A stretch of DNA of 64,000 bases from Cladophialophora immunda (taxonomy: Eukaryota; Ascomycota; Eurotiomycetes; Chaetothyriales; Herpotrichiellaceae). Within the stretch, counting starts at the first letter, position 1. Each line of letters opens with the position of its first letter. The position numbers and the translations under genes were made by a program. Positions 61,951 to 64,000 of this stretch are shown one piece after another. The notes under the pieces are model-generated. The model was given only the letters and a program-made list of their open reading frames with translations. It made no database searches and had not been told where the DNA came from. The stretch lies in the NCBI RefSeq assembly GCF_000835495.1, contig NW_015622547.1, positions 3,286,001 through 3,350,000 on the forward strand. Direction: 5' to 3'.

Positions 61951-63513
61951 TCAAAGACGACCAGCCTTTGGCAGTGTCTTTCCCGCCGCCGCGTTCGCCG
62001 CTTCTCGGCCGGCAATCCGCCCAAAGACAGCACCCTTTGGTAAGCCTGCCCCTCCTGGATAATTGTGGTAGAATAATCCACCGGTGATCTCCCCCACAGC
62101 AAACAAACCTGGCATAACCTTACCTTCGTTATTCAACACGTGCGCAGATGCATCTGTGGCAATCCCACCATAGGTGAAGGTGATCCCGGGCATTGTGGCA
62201 TACGCCTTAAAAGGACCTTTCTCAATCCTCAATGCCCAGTTCGATTTGGGAATCGCGAGACCCTTAGTGCAGAGTCCGTCATTCTCCATCGGCTCGAAAC
62301 AGCTGCTGTCCACCGGGCACGCGGCATTGAAGTCATCGACAGTCTTTTGTAATGTGGCAGCGTCAATACCGAGCTTGACGGCTAGCTGCGGTATCGTGTC
62401 CGCGATGACTGGTCTGGCTGTATTGTAGCGGTGTTTTGGCAGGATGTGTAGAGTCTGCTGGTCAAAGATCTGGTACACACGGCCCTCGGGTTGTTCGCTA
62501 ATCTTCTTGCCAGTCTTCGCGTATGTCTTGCTGACGTGGTCCTCGCCTTCATCCATAAACCGTTCGCCACGGGTGTTCACGCTGATGCCGTACATATAGC
62601 TATACCTCGCGATCAAGGGGGAAATATTGATATCGCCCATCAACGGCCCGTCTGCATCCTGTGGCGAGGAGTGGCAAGCTCCCCAATGCCCAACCGGTCT
62701 AGCACCCGCCTCTATTGCGCGTCGAAGCATAGTCCCCGTGTTGTATTTGGTGCCACGGACTAGGACTAGATCCCATCCTTCCCCAAGGTATTGACGTCGC
62801 ATTGCGGGGTTGGCGGAGAATCCGCCACTCGCAAGAATGACCTGGCCGTATACATTGGTGAAGGTATCGCGGTGACGCACCTGGACACCCCGGATCGTGT
62901 CTCCTGAAACCAAAAGCTCGTGTGCGGGACTGTCGTACCAGAGAGTCATGCTGCCATCGGAAACGAGCTTCTCGGCTGCCGTCCAGAGAAAGTCCATCAA
63001 TCCGACACCGTTATTGACAGCCTGAACAGGGCCGCCGGCGTCAATAGCCACGGTCCCTTCCTTCTTTCTCTTAATACTCTCAAAGTCATAGAATTGCCGG
63101 AGAATCAGCTCCCACTTGACGCCTTTGCTCTTCATCCACACAAGTGTGTCCCAGCTGTTCTGGACCAAAACCTCTGAGATAGCCGGGTCATTCCGCCCAT
63201 GTGACGTTGCGGCTAGATCCTCGTGGTACATTTCTGGTGTGTAGGGATGCATATAGCAGTATTTCGCTTCCGCCTTTGCCTCGTCGCAGAGAAGATTTTC
63301 TACGACTTGGTCGAGGCCGTTGTGCACCGCACGAAAAACGGATCCGGCGAAGCGGCTGTTTCCCCCCCGGTCTTCGCGCGATGCGGCTTCGAGGATGAGG
63401 ACACGAGCGCCCTGATCGTGAGCCGAGAGGGCGGCACACAGCGCTGCGTTGCCACCCCCGACAACGATAACGTCGAACCTTTGGGCATTCTCTGTGTGTT
63501 GTAGGCCTGCCAT
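61951..63513 (-). CDS. FAD-dependent oxidoreductase, fumarate reductase/TcuA-like
   Basis: One exon of 520 residues. The N-terminal dinucleotide motif is FDVIVVGGGNAALCAALSA, followed by the acidic end of strand 2 (LILEAA) and a GGNSRFAGS FAD contact. The middle has the capping domain of fumarate reductase-type flavoproteins. The end shows the FAD-closing motif (GLFAVGEITGGLFYHNYPGG, PKGAVFGRIAGREAA). General likeness is strongest to tricarballylate dehydrogenase (TcuA) and to 3-ketosteroid dehydrogenase-like enzymes. A TcuB partner is not seen in the window. It probably oxidises or reduces a C-C bond of a small acid; the exact substrate is open. Confidence 0.85.
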   Translation of the reverse strand: MAGLQHTENAQRFDVIVVGGGNAALCAALSAHDQGARVLILEAASREDRGGNSRFAGSVFRAVHNGLDQVVENLLCDEAKAEAKYCYMHPYTPEMYHEDLAATSHGRNDPAISEVLVQNSWDTLVWMKSKGVKWELILRQFYDFESIKRKKEGTVAIDAGGPVQAVNNGVGLMDFLWTAAEKLVSDGSMTLWYDSPAHELLVSGDTIRGVQVRHRDTFTNVYGQVILASGGFSANPAMRRQYLGEGWDLVLVRGTKYNTGTMLRRAIEAGARPVGHWGACHSSPQDADGPLMGDINISPLIARYSYMYGISVNTRGERFMDEGEDHVSKTYAKTGKKISEQPEGRVYQIFDQQTLHILPKHRYNTARPVIADTIPQLAVKLGIDAATLQKTVDDFNAACPVDSSCFEPMENDGLCTKGLAIPKSNWALRIEKGPFKAYATMPGITFTYGGIATDASAHVLNNEGKVMPGLFAVGEITGGLFYHNYPGGAGLPKGAVFGRIAGREAANAAAGKTLPKAGRL

Positions 63514-63830
63514 AATAATGATATACTTACAGGCTGCTTAGTCTTTGAAATACACTTAGACTATCGAGATTATTTGAAATCACTTTTATAGTCTGGACTG
63601 AAAGACCGCTGAGCACCGAAGTTGCCAATCTTTGTTTCCACCCTGGGGGATCAAGTCCGAAACGCGCCCCGTTTTCGCAATTGTATATTAGTGAGGGAGA
63701 GGTCGATACAGCCGTATACAATACCGGTTAGAAACGTCTTAAAAAGGGTTCAAGCGATATCGGTGTCATGTCATCGGGTAGTATATCAAAAACAATTTTT
63801 CCACCAGTCGGAGCCTGGATTCCGTATCAA
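63514..63830. other. Promoter region of the FAD enzyme
   Basis: A 317-base AT-rich spacer upstream of the start at 63513. It shows no gene and leads into the tandem repeat. Confidence 0.45.
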
Positions 63831-64000
63831 AGAATAAGATTTCCGCTGTCGGATCAAGATATCTATAAATATTCCAATGCTAGCTTCGAGGACGGGAAAG
63901 AATAAGATTTCCGTTGTCGGATCTAAGAACTCTCTCAATCTCCCAATACTCGGAGATTTAGGGCCGAGGACGGGAAAGAATATGATTTCCGTCATCGGGT
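63831..64000 (+). repeat. Imperfect tandem repeat at window end
   Basis: Units start at 63831, 63899 and 63977 (68, 78 and at least 24 bases, cut by the window). Each opens with AGAATAAGATTTCCG or AGAATATGATTTCCG plus a TCGG core, and the first two end in GAGGACGGGAA. The middles vary in length. The array continues beyond the window. Confidence 0.85.

Noticed and set aside
61951..63513. FAD oxidoreductase as a member of the phosphonate cluster
   Set aside because: It lies nearly 28 kb away beyond a conserved housekeeping block, and its family has no link to C-P chemistry.

Overview
This window comes from a filamentous ascomycete (Pezizomycotina). The genes carry short introns (46-106 bp, one of 210 bp) with GTRNGT-type donors and CTRAY branch sites. 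The families are typical of such fungi: HET domain, NACHT-ankyrin, Zn2Cys6 regulator, DUF6594, CorA-like. The housekeeping genes (HIR3, SSF1, PUS3/DEG1, ChAPs, GPI15, an E2) are fungal in form. A run of 495 N shows a draft assembly. I cannot place the species; a black-yeast (Chaetothyriales) relative is only a guess. No tRNA, rRNA, CRISPR array or intact transposon was recognised.

Layout. 1-2.2 kb: the 3' end of an amidohydrolase and a small glycine-rich LEA-like protein. 2.2-25.4 kb: an accessory island of recognition and signalling genes. It holds a HET protein, a NACHT-ankyrin STAND protein with near-identical repeats (broken by the gap and ending in a frameshift), a large ectodomain membrane protein, a convergent pair of paralogous kinase-TPR proteins (one cut by a TAG codon), a CorA-like membrane protein, a 63-residue three-exon protein, and a protein with a kinase followed by a pseudokinase. 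A promoter-like sequence ahead of the NACHT gene recurs 21 kb away at the far edge of the island.

26.1-34.4 kb: the most striking part, a compact putative phosphonate-catabolism cluster. It contains a PhyH dioxygenase resembling PhnY*, and, divergently, one gene that splices an HD oxygenase of PhnZ type in frame to a phosphonoacetate hydrolase (PhnA type). A Zn2Cys6 regulator and a PHO84/GIT1-like MFS transporter follow. A plausible scheme is uptake of an organophosphorus compound, C1 hydroxylation by the dioxygenase, oxidative C-P cleavage by the HD domain and hydrolytic C-P cleavage by the PhnA domain, both releasing phosphate. A perfect CGG-N7-CCG inverted repeat lies in the first divergent promoter and a related imperfect one in the second.

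34.7-52 kb: mostly a conserved housekeeping block: an acidic orphan protein, SSF1, E2, ChAPs, HIR3, PUS3 and GPI15. 52.8-64 kb: a sparser accessory region with a DUF6594 membrane protein, two retropepsin-like small proteins, an NAD-dependent reductase, an FAD fumarate-reductase-like oxidoreductase, long stretches without genes and a tandem repeat at the window end. Exon borders were worked out by hand from splice signals, frame and family conservation; all functions are inferred from sequence.
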